From Chloroflexota bacterium (lineage in GTDB: Bacteria; Chloroflexota; Chloroflexia; Thermomicrobiales; JADLAZ01), in the NCBI GenBank assembly GCA_020849725.1, contig JADLAZ010000007.1, forward strand, positions 25,665-89,664: DNA of 64,000 nt, given 5' to 3'. Below are positions 51,686-60,865 of this stretch, piece after piece. The first letter of the stretch is position 1. Each line of letters opens with the position of its first letter. A model generated the notes under the pieces. That model did not search any database. It was not told where the DNA came from and saw only the letters and a program-made list of their open reading frames with translations. Position numbers and translations under genes: made by a program.

Positions 51686-52109
51686 ACCGACGGCGCCGGC
51701 GCTGCTGGCCGCCGTGCGCAGCTTTCTGACCGACGAGATCCTGCCCGGCCTGGCCGACCAGCGCCAGCGCTTCCGCGCGCTGATCGCCGCCAACGTGCTG
51801 GCCGTAGTCGAGCGGGAGATCGCGGACGACGCGGCGACGCTGCGCGCCGAGTGGGCGGCGCTGGCCGCGCTCGACCCAGCCGCCGGCACGGCCGAGCAAC
51901 CGCCGACGCCGTCGGCGCTGCGCGACGACATCGACGCACGCAAGCGGGCGCTCTGCCAGCGCATCCAAGCCGGCGAGGCGGACGCCGGCCCGTGGCGCAC
52001 GGCGGTGTTAGCCTACGCCCGCTGGTCGGTCGAGGCCAAGCTGGCCGTGGCCAACCCGCGCCTGCTGGCGGCGCGCCAGGCGGACGGGCGTGACCGAACG
52101 GCCCCGTAG
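51675..52109 (+). CDS. DUF6285 family protein (LvaB-like position)
   Basis: The ATG at 51675 lies inside the end of the kinase gene and has GAGGAG upstream, so translation is coupled. The 144-residue product is helical, starting APALLAAVRSFLTDEILPGL and with RFRALIAANVLAVVEREIAD and AKLAVANPRLL at the end. Proteins of this family are encoded next to ACAD10-type kinases. In the levulinate operon the equivalent small protein, LvaB, is needed for kinase activity. I assign it by size, pattern and position, from memory of that system. Confidence 0.8.
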   Translation: MQDRPTAPALLAAVRSFLTDEILPGLADQRQRFRALIAANVLAVVEREIADDAATLRAEWAALAALDPAAGTAEQPPTPSALRDDIDARKRALCQRIQAGEADAGPWRTAVLAYARWSVEAKLAVANPRLLAARQADGRDRTAP

Positions 52110-52305
52110 CTACCGCCGGCATCGTGCAAGGAACCGGGGGCCTGGGCGCGATCTGGGCGGGCGCCCCTGGCTCGTGGGTCGCCCGCGACTGGCGGCGGCC
52201 GGCCGCTCATCGACGCCGCGAACGGGTATACTGGAAATCCACGCGGTACCCTGCATGTGCGCCGACCGATGGGAGCCTCGGCCGGCCATGAGGGGAGTCT
52301 GATCG

Positions 52306-53586
52306 ATGGCCTGGGCGGTCTGGCGACACATGGCGGCCGGTGGGACGGTCCTGCTGGTCGTGCTGGCGATGGCCTGCACGGCTGTGCCGGCGCCAACGCC
52401 GCCACCCGAGCCAACTGAGCCGTCCGTACCGGCAAGCAGCGCCGCCCCCCCCGGTCGTGAGCCGACCAACATGGCCGTGGCGCGCGCGACACTGACCGCC
52501 ATCGTTGGCATCGAGCAGACCGCCACCGCCGCGGCGCCGACGCCGACGGTAACGCCGACGCTGGTGCCGCTGCTGCAGACGCTGCCGCTGCCGGCCAGCC
52601 ACCCGATGGCCTCGACCTGGATCCTGGGGCCGGCGCCCGGTGTCGCCGAGCGCGCCACGCGGCTGGCCGTCACCGACGACGGCGACCTGATCGTGCTGGA
52701 CAGCCTGCTGCACAAGGTCGCTCGCTTCGATCGCACCGGCCAACTGGCGGCCGCCTGGGGCAGCCAGGGGACCGGACCGGGCCAGTTCACGTTCCAGATG
52801 GAGGGCGGTCCACGCATCCAGGCGATGACCGTCAGCCATGATGGCCGGGTCTACGTTGCCGATGCCACCAACCGGATCCAGCGCTTCGACGCGCACGGCC
52901 GCCTGCTGTCGGTACTGAGTCGCGACGGCGTCGCTGGCGGTGAGGGCCTGGTCCGTCGCCCCGGCGGGCTGGCGGTCGACCGGAGTGGCAATCTCTACGT
53001 CACCGACACCGACAGCCACCGGGTGCAGAAGTACGACGCCAGCGGTCAGCCGATGCTGCGCTGGGGTATCCAGGGCGCCGGCGTTGGTCAGTTCCAGTCG
53101 CCCAGCAGCATCACCGTCGATCGGCAAGGGCACGTCTACGTCTACGACACCCTCGGCCGCATCCAGAAGTTCGACGCCACCGGCAAGGTCCTGGCGGTCT
53201 GGGGCGTGCGCGGCGACGGCGATGCTGAGTTCCGCATGGGCGCGACACTGGCAACCAACGCCCAGGGCATCGTCTTCGCCACCGACTCGGGCAACAGCCG
53301 CGTGCAAGCATTCGACAGCGACGGCAATTACCTGCTGCAGTGGGGCAGCTTCGGCAGCGAGGCCGGCCAGATGCGCCAGCCGAGCGGCATCGCCGTCGAC
53401 GGGCAGGGCGCGATCTACGTCGCCGAGATCGCCAACCAGCGGATTCAGAAGTTCACCCCGCGCGCAGCCTGGCCGACGACCGCCAGGGGCACGCCGACGC
53501 CCCGCCCGCCGACGCCGACGGCCACACCCACCAACCCGCCGATGCAGATCGGGCCGCCGCCGTTCATGACGCCGACCGACCGGTAG
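52306..53586 (+). CDS. NHL-repeat beta-propeller lipoprotein
   Basis: The 426-residue product begins with a lipoprotein signal ending TVLLVVLAMAC. A Pro/Thr-rich linker (about 25-110) is followed by about six NHL-type blades: IVLDSLLHKVARFDRTGQLA, VYVADATNRIQRFDAHGRLL, LYVTDTDSHRVQKYDASGQP, VYVYDTLGRIQKFDATGKVL, VFATDSGNSRVQAFDSDGNY and IYVAEIANQRIQKF. The C-terminus is Thr/Pro-rich and disordered. It is an extracytoplasmic propeller, probably binding a ligand or other protein. TATACT at 52227-52232 may be its -10. Confidence 0.85.
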   Translation: MAWAVWRHMAAGGTVLLVVLAMACTAVPAPTPPPEPTEPSVPASSAAPPGREPTNMAVARATLTAIVGIEQTATAAAPTPTVTPTLVPLLQTLPLPASHPMASTWILGPAPGVAERATRLAVTDDGDLIVLDSLLHKVARFDRTGQLAAAWGSQGTGPGQFTFQMEGGPRIQAMTVSHDGRVYVADATNRIQRFDAHGRLLSVLSRDGVAGGEGLVRRPGGLAVDRSGNLYVTDTDSHRVQKYDASGQPMLRWGIQGAGVGQFQSPSSITVDRQGHVYVYDTLGRIQKFDATGKVLAVWGVRGDGDAEFRMGATLATNAQGIVFATDSGNSRVQAFDSDGNYLLQWGSFGSEAGQMRQPSGIAVDGQGAIYVAEIANQRIQKFTPRAAWPTTARGTPTPRPPTPTATPTNPPMQIGPPPFMTPTDR

Positions 53587-53776
53587 GGCAGGGATGCGGC
53601 ATATCGATCCCGATGTGAAGCTGTGTCAGTCGTCACCCTGATCACCCACTCATTGGCCTGCCGCGGGGTTCGTGGCCCCTTGAGCCGCGCCATAGCCTGA
53701 TGGACAATGCCGGCCGACGGCCGGGCCGACGTCGCCCGCTGGCCGCGCAACGACACAGCGAGGGAGAGGGAGCGTC

Positions 53777-54862
53777 ATGCAGCCGAATCTCGTCTACGTT
53801 GGCAGCTACACCGAGCCGGCCCCGCGCACCGGCGAGGGCATCACCGTCTTCCGCCACGACCCGGCCACCGGCGCGCTGACCCGCATCCACACCATCGGCA
53901 ACGTCGTCAATCCGTCGTTCTTAGCCTTCGATCCGGCCCACCGCTTCCTGTTCGCCGTCAACGAAACGCAGGAGTACCAGGGCCGGCCGACGGGGGCGGT
54001 GTCGTCGTTCGCGATCGACCCAGCCAGCGGCGCGCTGACCTTCCTGAGCAAGCAGCCGAGCGAGGGCGGCGACCCCTGCCATCTCTGCACCGACCCGACC
54101 GGCCGCGTGCTGTTCGTCGCCAACCACGAGGACGGCCGGGTCGGTGTCTTCCCAATCGACGCGGACGGCCGGCTGGCGCCGGCCAGCGACGTGCGCCAGC
54201 ACACCGGCTCCGGCCCCGGCCCGACCCAGGCAGGCCCGCACGCCCACTTCGTCACGCTCGACCCAACCGGCCGGCTGGTGCTGGTCGTCGACAAGGGCAT
54301 CGATCAGGTGATGATCTATCGGCTGGCCGCCGACCGCGCCGCGCTGGTCGCCGCCGACCCGCCGTCGGCGCGGCTGCACGCCGGCGCCGCGCCGCGCCAC
54401 ATCGCCTTTCATCCCAACGGCCGCTACGCCTACGTCAACGGCGAGGCCGACATGACGATCACCGCCTTCGCCTACGACGCCGACCGCGGCGCGTTCACCG
54501 CGCTGCACCACGTTTCGACGCTGCCAGAGGGCGCCAGCCGCGAGCGCGTCTCGACCGCCCAGATCCTGGTCGCGCCGTCCGGCAAGGCCGTCTACGTCTC
54601 CAACCGGGGCCACGACTCGATCGCCATCTTCACCATCGACGAGGCGACCGGCCGGGTGACGCCAGCCGGGCACGTCTCGACCGGCGGCCGGATGCCGCGC
54701 AACTTCGCCATTGACCCGGCCGGCCGGTTCCTGTACGCGGCCAACCAGAACTCGGACACCATCGTCGGCTTCGCCATCGACCCGGCCACTGGCGGGTTGA
54801 CACCGACCGGCCAGGTGACGCCGGTCGGGGCGCCGGTGTGCGTGCTGTTCGGCCCGGCCTGA
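53777..54862 (+). CDS. Lactonase family protein (6-phosphogluconolactonase-like)
   Basis: The 361-residue product is a seven-bladed lactonase propeller (Pgl/YbhE type). YVGSYTEPAPRTGEGITVFR near residue 6, VVNPSFLAFDPAHRFLFAVN near 45, GDPCHLCTDPTGRVLFVANH near 93 and GPHAHFVTLDPTGRLVLVVD near 154 are the repeated blades with the conserved His and Asp. GRMPRNFAIDPAGRFLYAAN near 306 is the last. It could hydrolyse a sugar lactone. It has no signal peptide and stands alone. GGGAGAGGGAG gives a good ribosome site. Confidence 0.88.
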   Translation: MQPNLVYVGSYTEPAPRTGEGITVFRHDPATGALTRIHTIGNVVNPSFLAFDPAHRFLFAVNETQEYQGRPTGAVSSFAIDPASGALTFLSKQPSEGGDPCHLCTDPTGRVLFVANHEDGRVGVFPIDADGRLAPASDVRQHTGSGPGPTQAGPHAHFVTLDPTGRLVLVVDKGIDQVMIYRLAADRAALVAADPPSARLHAGAAPRHIAFHPNGRYAYVNGEADMTITAFAYDADRGAFTALHHVSTLPEGASRERVSTAQILVAPSGKAVYVSNRGHDSIAIFTIDEATGRVTPAGHVSTGGRMPRNFAIDPAGRFLYAANQNSDTIVGFAIDPATGGLTPTGQVTPVGAPVCVLFGPA

Positions 54863-54977
54863 GGCGTGACTCACGGACACATCTGCGCGGGCGGTCTGAC
54901 GGTACATTAAGGGTGATGGGGTCGAGGCGCCGGCCGCGCGCGGTGGCTCATCCCCCGACCCAGGGAGGCAGACCGCG

Positions 54978-55622
54978 ATGATGCGCGTGATGATGCGAGC
55001 GCTCACGGTGCTCATGGTCGCGCTGCTCCTCGGCCCGGCCGTGATCGTCGTCCCGCCGGTCGAGGCCGCCGACATCCGGCACATCGAGCCAACGGATACC
55101 GAGGGCGAGTACGACATCGAGGCCAGCGGGTTCACGCCGGGCGAGGACGTCAGCGTGCGCCTGATCGGCCCGAGCGAGCAAGTCATCAAGCTCGACCGCG
55201 ACAGAGCCAGCCGGCGCGGGCGGGTCAGCTTCCGGTTCTTCATGCCGCGCTACATCGAGCCGGGCGCCTGGACGCTGCGGCTGGAAGGTGTCGACAGCGG
55301 CAAAAAGACCAAAGACACGTTCGTGGTGCCGGAGCGTGGCCCGAACGTGGACCTGGCCGTCACCCCGACGACCGGGCCGGTCGGCACGACGTTCACGATC
55401 ACCAGCGCCGCCTTTCACCCCGGCGAGCGGATCAGCGCCTGGGTGACGCGCCCCGACGGCGAGAGCGTGCCGATCGACGAGACGCGCGCCAATGAGGCGG
55501 GGCAGGTGGCGGTCACGGTCATCGTGCCCCCCGGTGGCCCGGTCGGCGACTGGTTTGCCGCCATCTACGGCCTGGAGAGCGACCGGTTAGGCGCCGCCGC
55601 ATTCCAGGTTGCGAGCGAGTAG
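54978..55622 (+). CDS. Secreted protein with two Ig-like domains
   Basis: The ATG at 54978 after GGGAGG gives 214 residues with a signal peptide (MRALTVLMVALLLGPAVIVV, cleavage near VEAADI). Two related beta-sandwich domains follow: one near 45-115 (DIEASGFTPGEDVSVRLIGP, PGAWTLRLEG) and one near 120-210 (PTTGPVGTTFTITSAAFHPG, GPVGDWFAAIYGLES). The repeated FxPGE and G.W motifs resemble bacterial Ig-like folds found in cell-surface proteins. The function is unknown. A TACATT hexamer (54903-54908) may be the -10. Confidence 0.72.
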   Translation: MMRVMMRALTVLMVALLLGPAVIVVPPVEAADIRHIEPTDTEGEYDIEASGFTPGEDVSVRLIGPSEQVIKLDRDRASRRGRVSFRFFMPRYIEPGAWTLRLEGVDSGKKTKDTFVVPERGPNVDLAVTPTTGPVGTTFTITSAAFHPGERISAWVTRPDGESVPIDETRANEAGQVAVTVIVPPGGPVGDWFAAIYGLESDRLGAAAFQVASE

Positions 55623-55654
55623 ACGGAGTACCCGGAGTCCTCGCAGTCCTCCGC

Positions 55655-57151
55655 CTACGATAGGTAGTCGACCAGCAGCTGGCGGCGGCTGGGCTGGCGC
55701 AGCTTGCGCAGCGCCTTCACTTCGATCTGGCGCACCCGCTCGCGGGTGACGCCGAACTCGGCGGCGACTCGGTCGAGCGTTCGCTCCTGGCCGTCGCGCA
55801 ACCCGAAGCGCAGCTCCAGCACGGCGCGCTCGCGCTCACTCAATTCGGCCAGCAGCGCCGCCACCTGGCCCCGCAACTGACCCTGAGCGGCGACCTCCAC
55901 CGGCGCCTCGGCCGTCTCGTCGGAGAGCAGCGCGCCCAGGTCAGTCTCCTCGTCGTCGCCGATGCCGGCCTGCAGCGACACCGCGTCCTGGCCCAGCCGG
56001 TGCAACTCGCGCACCTGATCGGGAGTGATCTCCGCGGCGGCGGCCACCTCCGCCTCGCTCGGCTCGCGTCCCAGCTCTACCGCCAGCGTGTGGGAGACGC
56101 GCCGGACCCGGCCCATCGTGTGGTGCAGGTGGACTGGCAAGCGCACCGGCCGGGCCTGCTCGGCCACGGCGCGGGCGATCGCCTGACGGATCCACCAGGT
56201 CGCGTAGGTGCTGAGCTTGTAGCCCTTGAGGTACTCGAACTTCTCGACGGCACGGATCAGGCCCAGGTTGCCCTCCTGGACTAGATCGAGCAGCGGCAGG
56301 CCACGATTGGCATGCTTGCGGGCGATGCTGACGACCAGCCGCAGGTTGGCCGCCACGAGCCGGGCGCGCGCCGCCTCACCGGCCGCGATAAGCTCCTGCC
56401 AGCGGCGGTCAAGGGCCGGGCCGAGCGCTGCCAGCGCCGCCTCGACCTCGACCGCGCCCGGCAGCGGGCCGGGGCGGCTCAGGCGGGAGCGCAGGCGCGG
56501 CGACAGCACACCCAGGACGTTGATCTCGATCAGCCGCTCCTTCAGCGCCAGCTCAATCTCGACCGGACTCAGCGCGCAGCGATCGGCGACCGCCGCCAGC
56601 ACGGTCGGGTCGAGCCGGCCGGTCGGCAGCAGCGCGATGAGCAGCGCTGGGGCGGGCAGGGTCAGGAATGGCCCGCCACCCGTGGCTGTAGCCAGCGCGG
56701 CGATGACCGGCCAGCCCACCAGCAGCCGCTGGTGCAGCGCCAGGGCCAGCGCCAGGGTGTCCCGCGATCCCGTGGCCTCGGTCAGACGGACGAGGGTGAG
56801 CGCGCGCTGGTCGGCGTGGGCTAGTTCGATCTCCTCGGCCGCGGTCAGCAGCGGCACCTGCCCAATCTCGTGCAGGTAGAGCCGAACCGAATCTTCCACC
56901 ACGATCGCATCGACGCTGTCGACGGCCAGTCCGCCCGGCGTGGCGCGCGGGCGGCCGGCGCGGCCGTCGAGCGTGGCAAGGTCGCTGTAGACGCCGGTCG
57001 TTGGCTCGATGGCGTCGGGCACGGCCAACTCAGCCACCCGTGGCAGTGAGCGTTGCCCCTCACCATCGCCGCACGCGTGCCAGGGCGCACCCAGCTCGAT
57101 CGACACCATCGGGGACGGCATGCTATCGAACACCTCGGCCATGATCGCCAT
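55655..57151 (-). CDS. rpoD: Primary RNA polymerase sigma factor (sigma-70, RpoD/SigA)
   Basis: The ATG at 57151 after GGAGGGTA gives 498 residues. Region 1.2 is [20 protein letters not shown] near residue 88. Region 2 runs from [20 protein letters not shown] near 270 to [20 protein letters not shown] near 319. Region 3.0 reads [19 protein letters not shown] near 346, and region 4 ends with [20 protein letters not shown]. The segment between regions 1.2 and 2 (about 115-250) is long and helical. Region 3.0 keeps His at the E. coli H455 position but has His in place of E458, residues reported to contact the TG of extended -10 promoters. A TACTAT hexamer at 57221-57216 could be its own -10. Confidence 0.95.
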   Translation of the reverse strand: MAIMAEVFDSMPSPMVSIELGAPWHACGDGEGQRSLPRVAELAVPDAIEPTTGVYSDLATLDGRAGRPRATPGGLAVDSVDAIVVEDSVRLYLHEIGQVPLLTAAEEIELAHADQRALTLVRLTEATGSRDTLALALALHQRLLVGWPVIAALATATGGGPFLTLPAPALLIALLPTGRLDPTVLAAVADRCALSPVEIELALKERLIEINVLGVLSPRLRSRLSRPGPLPGAVEVEAALAALGPALDRRWQELIAAGEAARARLVAANLRLVVSIARKHANRGLPLLDLVQEGNLGLIRAVEKFEYLKGYKLSTYATWWIRQAIARAVAEQARPVRLPVHLHHTMGRVRRVSHTLAVELGREPSEAEVAAAAEITPDQVRELHRLGQDAVSLQAGIGDDEETDLGALLSDETAEAPVEVAAQGQLRGQVAALLAELSERERAVLELRFGLRDGQERTLDRVAAEFGVTRERVRQIEVKALRKLRQPSRRQLLVDYLS

Positions 57152-57337
57152 CCCAGTACCCTCCCGAGTCCGTCTTCGGAATACCGACCATCGCGACAGA
57201 CCGTCGGATGCTGGCATAGTAGTCCTGCTGGCGGGCGGTCTTCATCGGGCAAACGGCGGCCGGCGGCTGGCCAGGCGGCCACCGCCGGCATTGGCCATCT
57301 GGTCGCCCCGGTCGTTGGCCAGGTGGTCCGGCGTCGG

Positions 57338-57346
57338 TGCTACAAT
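57338..57346 (+). promoter_or_regulatory. Extended -10 promoter element (TGCTACAAT)
   Basis: The motif ends 38 bases before the DsbA-family ATG at 57385. A TTGGCC lies 20 bases upstream of the hexamer, longer than ideal. Confidence 0.5.
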
Positions 57347-57384
57347 CGCGCGAGTACGCCAGCGCTGGCCGCAAGGAGAGGACG

Positions 57385-58071
57385 ATGGCGACCCCCATCA
57401 TCGACGTCTACTCCGATATCTTCTGCCCGTTCGCCTACCTGACAGTCTACCGTCTGCGTCAGGTCTGGCCCGACTATGCCGGTCGACTGGCGCTGCGCTG
57501 GCGGGCGCTGTCACTGGAGTACATCAACCAGCGGGCGTCGCGGAAGGCGGTACTGGGGGTTGAACTGGACTTGCTCCACGGCGTGGAGCCGGGCCTGCCG
57601 GTAGGGCGGTGGGGCCGACCCGACGCAGAGTGGCCGGCGACCGCCTGGCCAGCCTTCGAGGCGCTGGCGTGCGCCCAGGCGCAGCACCACGACGCCGCGC
57701 TGTCGATGAGCTGGGCGCTGCGCCACGGCCTCTACGCCGAGGGCCGCTGTCCGGCGCTGCGCCACGAGTTGCTGGCCATCGCCGAGAGGGTCGCTGACGA
57801 CGCGCCGCTCGATCTGGCCCGCTTCGAAGCGGACTGGGATAGTGGCCGCTACAAGGGTGAGGTGATTGCTGACAGCCGGCGCGGCTGGCACGAGCTGCGC
57901 GTGGACGGCAGCCCGACGCTGGTGCTGTCGAGCGGCCGGCAGGTCACCTCCCCCGGCATCGGTCAGGCCGACATCGACGAGGACCGGGCGACCGTGCGTG
58001 GCTACGTGCCCCATGCCGGCGACGCGCTGGCGACGATCCGGGCCGTGCTGGACGAGGCGCTCGGCGGCTGA
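57385..58071 (+). CDS. DsbA family oxidoreductase (FrnE/2-hydroxychromene isomerase-like)
   Basis: The ATG at 57385 after AAGGAGAGG gives 228 residues. IIDVYSDIFCPFAYLTVYRL near residue 5 has one Cys followed by PFA, so the second Cys of CPxC is missing. The inserted helical domain (CAQAQHHDAALSMSWALRHG) and VDGSPTLVLSSGRQVTSPGI near 172 with the cis-Pro loop match the thioredoxin-fold FrnE/DsbA group. The monothiol site suggests isomerase or glutathione-type chemistry rather than disulfide formation. It is divergent from the sigma factor. Confidence 0.85.
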   Translation: MATPIIDVYSDIFCPFAYLTVYRLRQVWPDYAGRLALRWRALSLEYINQRASRKAVLGVELDLLHGVEPGLPVGRWGRPDAEWPATAWPAFEALACAQAQHHDAALSMSWALRHGLYAEGRCPALRHELLAIAERVADDAPLDLARFEADWDSGRYKGEVIADSRRGWHELRVDGSPTLVLSSGRQVTSPGIGQADIDEDRATVRGYVPHAGDALATIRAVLDEALGG

Positions 58072-58214
58072 CGACGCCGGGAGCGGGTCGTGCGTGGGCC
58101 TGCCGGCGTGGCATCACGTGTGCGAGGCAGACGATGGCATCCGCGACCGCGGACGCCGCCCGCCACGAACATGCGGCTGACGCCGGCCGCTATTATCAGC
58201 TCCGGAGGAACAGG

Positions 58215-58568
58215 ATGAGCGAGCGACCACAGGAGCGCACGGCCGCCACACCACGGGCCGTGGACACTGACGAGCGCGTCGCGGAGATCGTCGAGGCGAT
58301 CGAAGCGGGCCACGGCCTGGGTGGTCGGAGACTGGGCAAGCGAGGGACAACCGGTGGCGCCGCCGTCGGTGCGCGCCTGCAGGACGCGGCCGAGATTGGC
58401 GTGCCGGGTCACCGCACGCCCGCCGGCCATCCCTATGACCCCGGCATGGGCGGTCGCACGGCGCGCGGTGGCCTGGGCGTCGATCTGGACGCGGCCATCG
58501 GTGGCCACCAGGCCGAGGAGCCGACGCTGCTGCCGGAGGAGACGGCCGAGGCGGACCGGCCGACGTAG
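58215..58568 (+). CDS. Small acidic hydrophilic protein of unknown function (117 aa)
   Basis: The ATG at 58215 follows CCGGAGGAACAGG. The product has an early helix (DERVAEIVEAIEAGHGL) and then a Gly-rich, probably disordered C-terminal part ending with acidic residues (EEPTLLPEETAEADR). No family is recognised. TATTAT at 58191-58196 may be its -10 but is very close to the start. It is between the DsbA-family gene and the nucleotidyltransferase gene. Confidence 0.5.
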   Translation: MSERPQERTAATPRAVDTDERVAEIVEAIEAGHGLGGRRLGKRGTTGGAAVGARLQDAAEIGVPGHRTPAGHPYDPGMGGRTARGGLGVDLDAAIGGHQAEEPTLLPEETAEADRPT

Positions 58569-58671
58569 CCACTGACCGGGTCGCTCCCTCGACCGCCCCG
58601 GCTGCGCCTGACCGCGGCTATACTCCCCTCCTGACGCTGGCCAGACACTGGCGTCGCGCCGGGAGAGCCGA

Positions 58672-59655
58672 ATGGACGTCGTCATTCCGCTGGCAGGCTT
58701 TGGCAAGCGGCTGCGGCCGCACACCTGGAGCCGGCCCAAGCCGCTGGTGGCCGTCGCCGGCAAGCCGATGCTGGGTCATCTCATCGACGCGCTGCTGCCG
58801 CTGCGGCCGCGCCAGTTCATCTTCGTCCACGGCTGGCTAGGTGAGCAGATCGCCGACTACGTCGCCGCCGCCTACCCCCAACTCACGGCGCAGTATGTCG
58901 AGCAAGATGAGCTGAAGGGGCAGGCGCACGCGCTGGCGCTGGCGCGTCCGCACCTCGGCGGCGAACTGGTCAGTTGCTTCGCCGACACCCTGTTCGCAGC
59001 CGACCTGACCGGGCTGGGCGCTCATGGCGAGGACGGCTGCGTCTACGTCAAGGACGTGCCCGATCCGCGCCGCTTCGGGGTGGCCGAGATGGACTCTCGC
59101 GGATATGTCGCGCGACTCGTCGAGAAGCCGGCCACCATCGACAATACCCTGGTCATGATCGGCCTCTACTACTTCCGCCGCGCCGGCGACCTGCTGGCGG
59201 CCATCGACACCCTCATGGCGCGCGACGCCCAGCGCGGCGGCGAGTTCTTCCTGGCCGACGCCGTCAACGTCATGCTCGAGCGCGGCGCGCGGCTGCGCAC
59301 CCGGCCGGTGACGACCTGGCTCGACTGCGGCACGGCCGAGGCGCTGCTGGAGACGAACCGCGCGCTGCTCGATCAGCAGCCGGCCGCCATGCCGCCCCGG
59401 CCCGGTGTGGCCATCGTGCCGCCAGTGTATATCGCCCCCACTGCCACGGTGGAGCGGGCCGTCCTCGGGCCGCACGTCAGCATCGGCGCGGGTACGGTCG
59501 TGCGCGACGCCATCGTGCGCGACGCCATCATCGACGACGGGGCGGCGGTCGAGGGCGCCTTGATCGAGCACAGCCTGATCGGCCCACGGGCACAGCTGCG
59601 CGGCCGGTTCCGCCGCGTCAATTTCGGCGCGGACAGCACGCTCGCGGAGGACTGA
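58672..59655 (+). CDS. Sugar-phosphate nucleotidyltransferase with left-handed beta-helix
   Basis: The 327-residue protein begins MDVVIPLAGFGKRLRPHTWS RPKPLVAV, the GxGxRLxPxT...PKP signature of glucose-1-phosphate thymidylyl- and uridylyl-transferases. FADTLFAADL near residue 103 and TWLDCGTAEALLETNRALLD near 218 are further family features. After about residue 240 come hexapeptide turns (AIVPPVYIAPTATVERAVLG, VRDAIIDDGAAVEGALIEHS), as in long RmlA/GlmU-type enzymes. It probably makes an NDP-sugar for a polysaccharide. galK begins 2 bases after its stop, suggesting a shared sugar pathway. Confidence 0.88.
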   Translation: MDVVIPLAGFGKRLRPHTWSRPKPLVAVAGKPMLGHLIDALLPLRPRQFIFVHGWLGEQIADYVAAAYPQLTAQYVEQDELKGQAHALALARPHLGGELVSCFADTLFAADLTGLGAHGEDGCVYVKDVPDPRRFGVAEMDSRGYVARLVEKPATIDNTLVMIGLYYFRRAGDLLAAIDTLMARDAQRGGEFFLADAVNVMLERGARLRTRPVTTWLDCGTAEALLETNRALLDQQPAAMPPRPGVAIVPPVYIAPTATVERAVLGPHVSIGAGTVVRDAIVRDAIIDDGAAVEGALIEHSLIGPRAQLRGRFRRVNFGADSTLAED

Positions 59656-59657
59656 CG

Positions 59658-60848
59658 ATGTCGACGCCGGACGCCTCGCCCCTCACCCGCGCGGCAGCCC
59701 TGTTCGCTGCCACCTTCGACGGCGCCCAGCCGGCGCTGCTGGCGCGCGCGCCCGGCCGGGTCAACCTGATCGGCGAGCACACCGACTATAACGACGGCTT
59801 CGTGCTGCCGATCGCGATCGACCGCGAGATCGCCATCGCCGCCCGGCCGGCCACCGGCGCCCGCAGCCGGCTGCACTCGGCCAACTACGGCGATGCTGGC
59901 GAGTTCGACCCGGCGACGGTGGCGCCGGGCGCGCCGCTAGCCGGTCCCGACTGGCTGCGCTACCCGGCCGGCGTGGCCTGGGCGCTGCGCGACGCCGGCC
60001 AGCCGGCGCCGGCCATCGACGGCGCCATCGCCGGTGACGTGCCGCTGGGCGCGGGCATGTCGTCGTCAGCGGCGGTCGAGGTGGCGACGGCGCTGACGCT
60101 ACTGGCCGCCGCCGGCGCGGAGATGCCCGGGCCGGAGCTGGCGCTGCTCTGCCAGCGAGCCGAGAACCGCTACGTCGGCGTGCAGTGCGGCATCATGGAC
60201 CAGTTCATCTCGCGGCTGGGCGCGCGCGACCACGCGCTGCTGGTCGACTGCCGCTCGCTTGACTACCAGCTGGTGCCGCTGCGGCTGGGCGAGGCGCGGC
60301 TGCTCGTCTGCAACACCAACGTCCAGCGCGGGCTGGTCGACTCGGAGTACAACCAGCGCCGGGCGGAGTGCGGCCAGGCCGTGGCGGCGCTGGCCCAGCG
60401 GCTGCCGGGCGTGCGGGCGCTGCGCGACGTGACGCCGGAGCAGCTCGCCCGCCACGAGGCCGACCTGCCGCCGCTCGTCTATCGCCGCGCCCGCCACGTC
60501 GTCGGCGAGAACGCGCGCACGCTGGCGGCGGTCGAGGCGCTGACGAGTGGCGACCTGACCACGCTCGGTCAGCACCTGAACGCCTCGCACGACAGCCTGC
60601 GCGACGACTACCAGGTCTCCTGCCGCGAGCTGGACGCGCTGGTCGACATCTGCCGCGCCGACCCGGCGACCTACGGCGCGCGCATGACCGGCGGTGGCTT
60701 CGGCGGCTGCATGATCGCGCTGGTCGCGGCCGAGGCGCTGGAGCGCGTCGAGGCGGCCATCACCCGCGAGTACCCGGCCCGCACCGGCCTGCAGCCGACG
60801 CTCTACCGGGTGACGGCCGTCGACGGCGCGAGCGTGACGCGCGCCTGA
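59658..60848 (+). CDS. galK: Galactokinase
   Basis: The ATG at 59658 after GGAGGACTGACG gives 396 residues. RAPGRVNLIGEHTDYNDGFV near residue 30 is the galactokinase signature, DVPLGAGMSSSAAVEVATAL near 128 is the GHMP ATP loop, and MTGGGFGGCMIALVAAEALE near 345 the third GHMP motif. QCGIMDQFISRLG near 175 holds the catalytic Asp. It phosphorylates galactose (or a related sugar) at C1. It is coupled to the nucleotidyltransferase. Confidence 0.94.
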   Translation: MSTPDASPLTRAAALFAATFDGAQPALLARAPGRVNLIGEHTDYNDGFVLPIAIDREIAIAARPATGARSRLHSANYGDAGEFDPATVAPGAPLAGPDWLRYPAGVAWALRDAGQPAPAIDGAIAGDVPLGAGMSSSAAVEVATALTLLAAAGAEMPGPELALLCQRAENRYVGVQCGIMDQFISRLGARDHALLVDCRSLDYQLVPLRLGEARLLVCNTNVQRGLVDSEYNQRRAECGQAVAALAQRLPGVRALRDVTPEQLARHEADLPPLVYRRARHVVGENARTLAAVEALTSGDLTTLGQHLNASHDSLRDDYQVSCRELDALVDICRADPATYGARMTGGGFGGCMIALVAAEALERVEAAITREYPARTGLQPTLYRVTAVDGASVTRA

Positions 60849-60865
60849 GCTGCCGGCGCGACAGT

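Noticed and set aside
53921..55243. A 440-codon minus-strand frame opposite the lactonase and the Ig-like protein
   Set aside because: It crosses the ends of two genes and a spacer, and shows no domain and no ribosome site.
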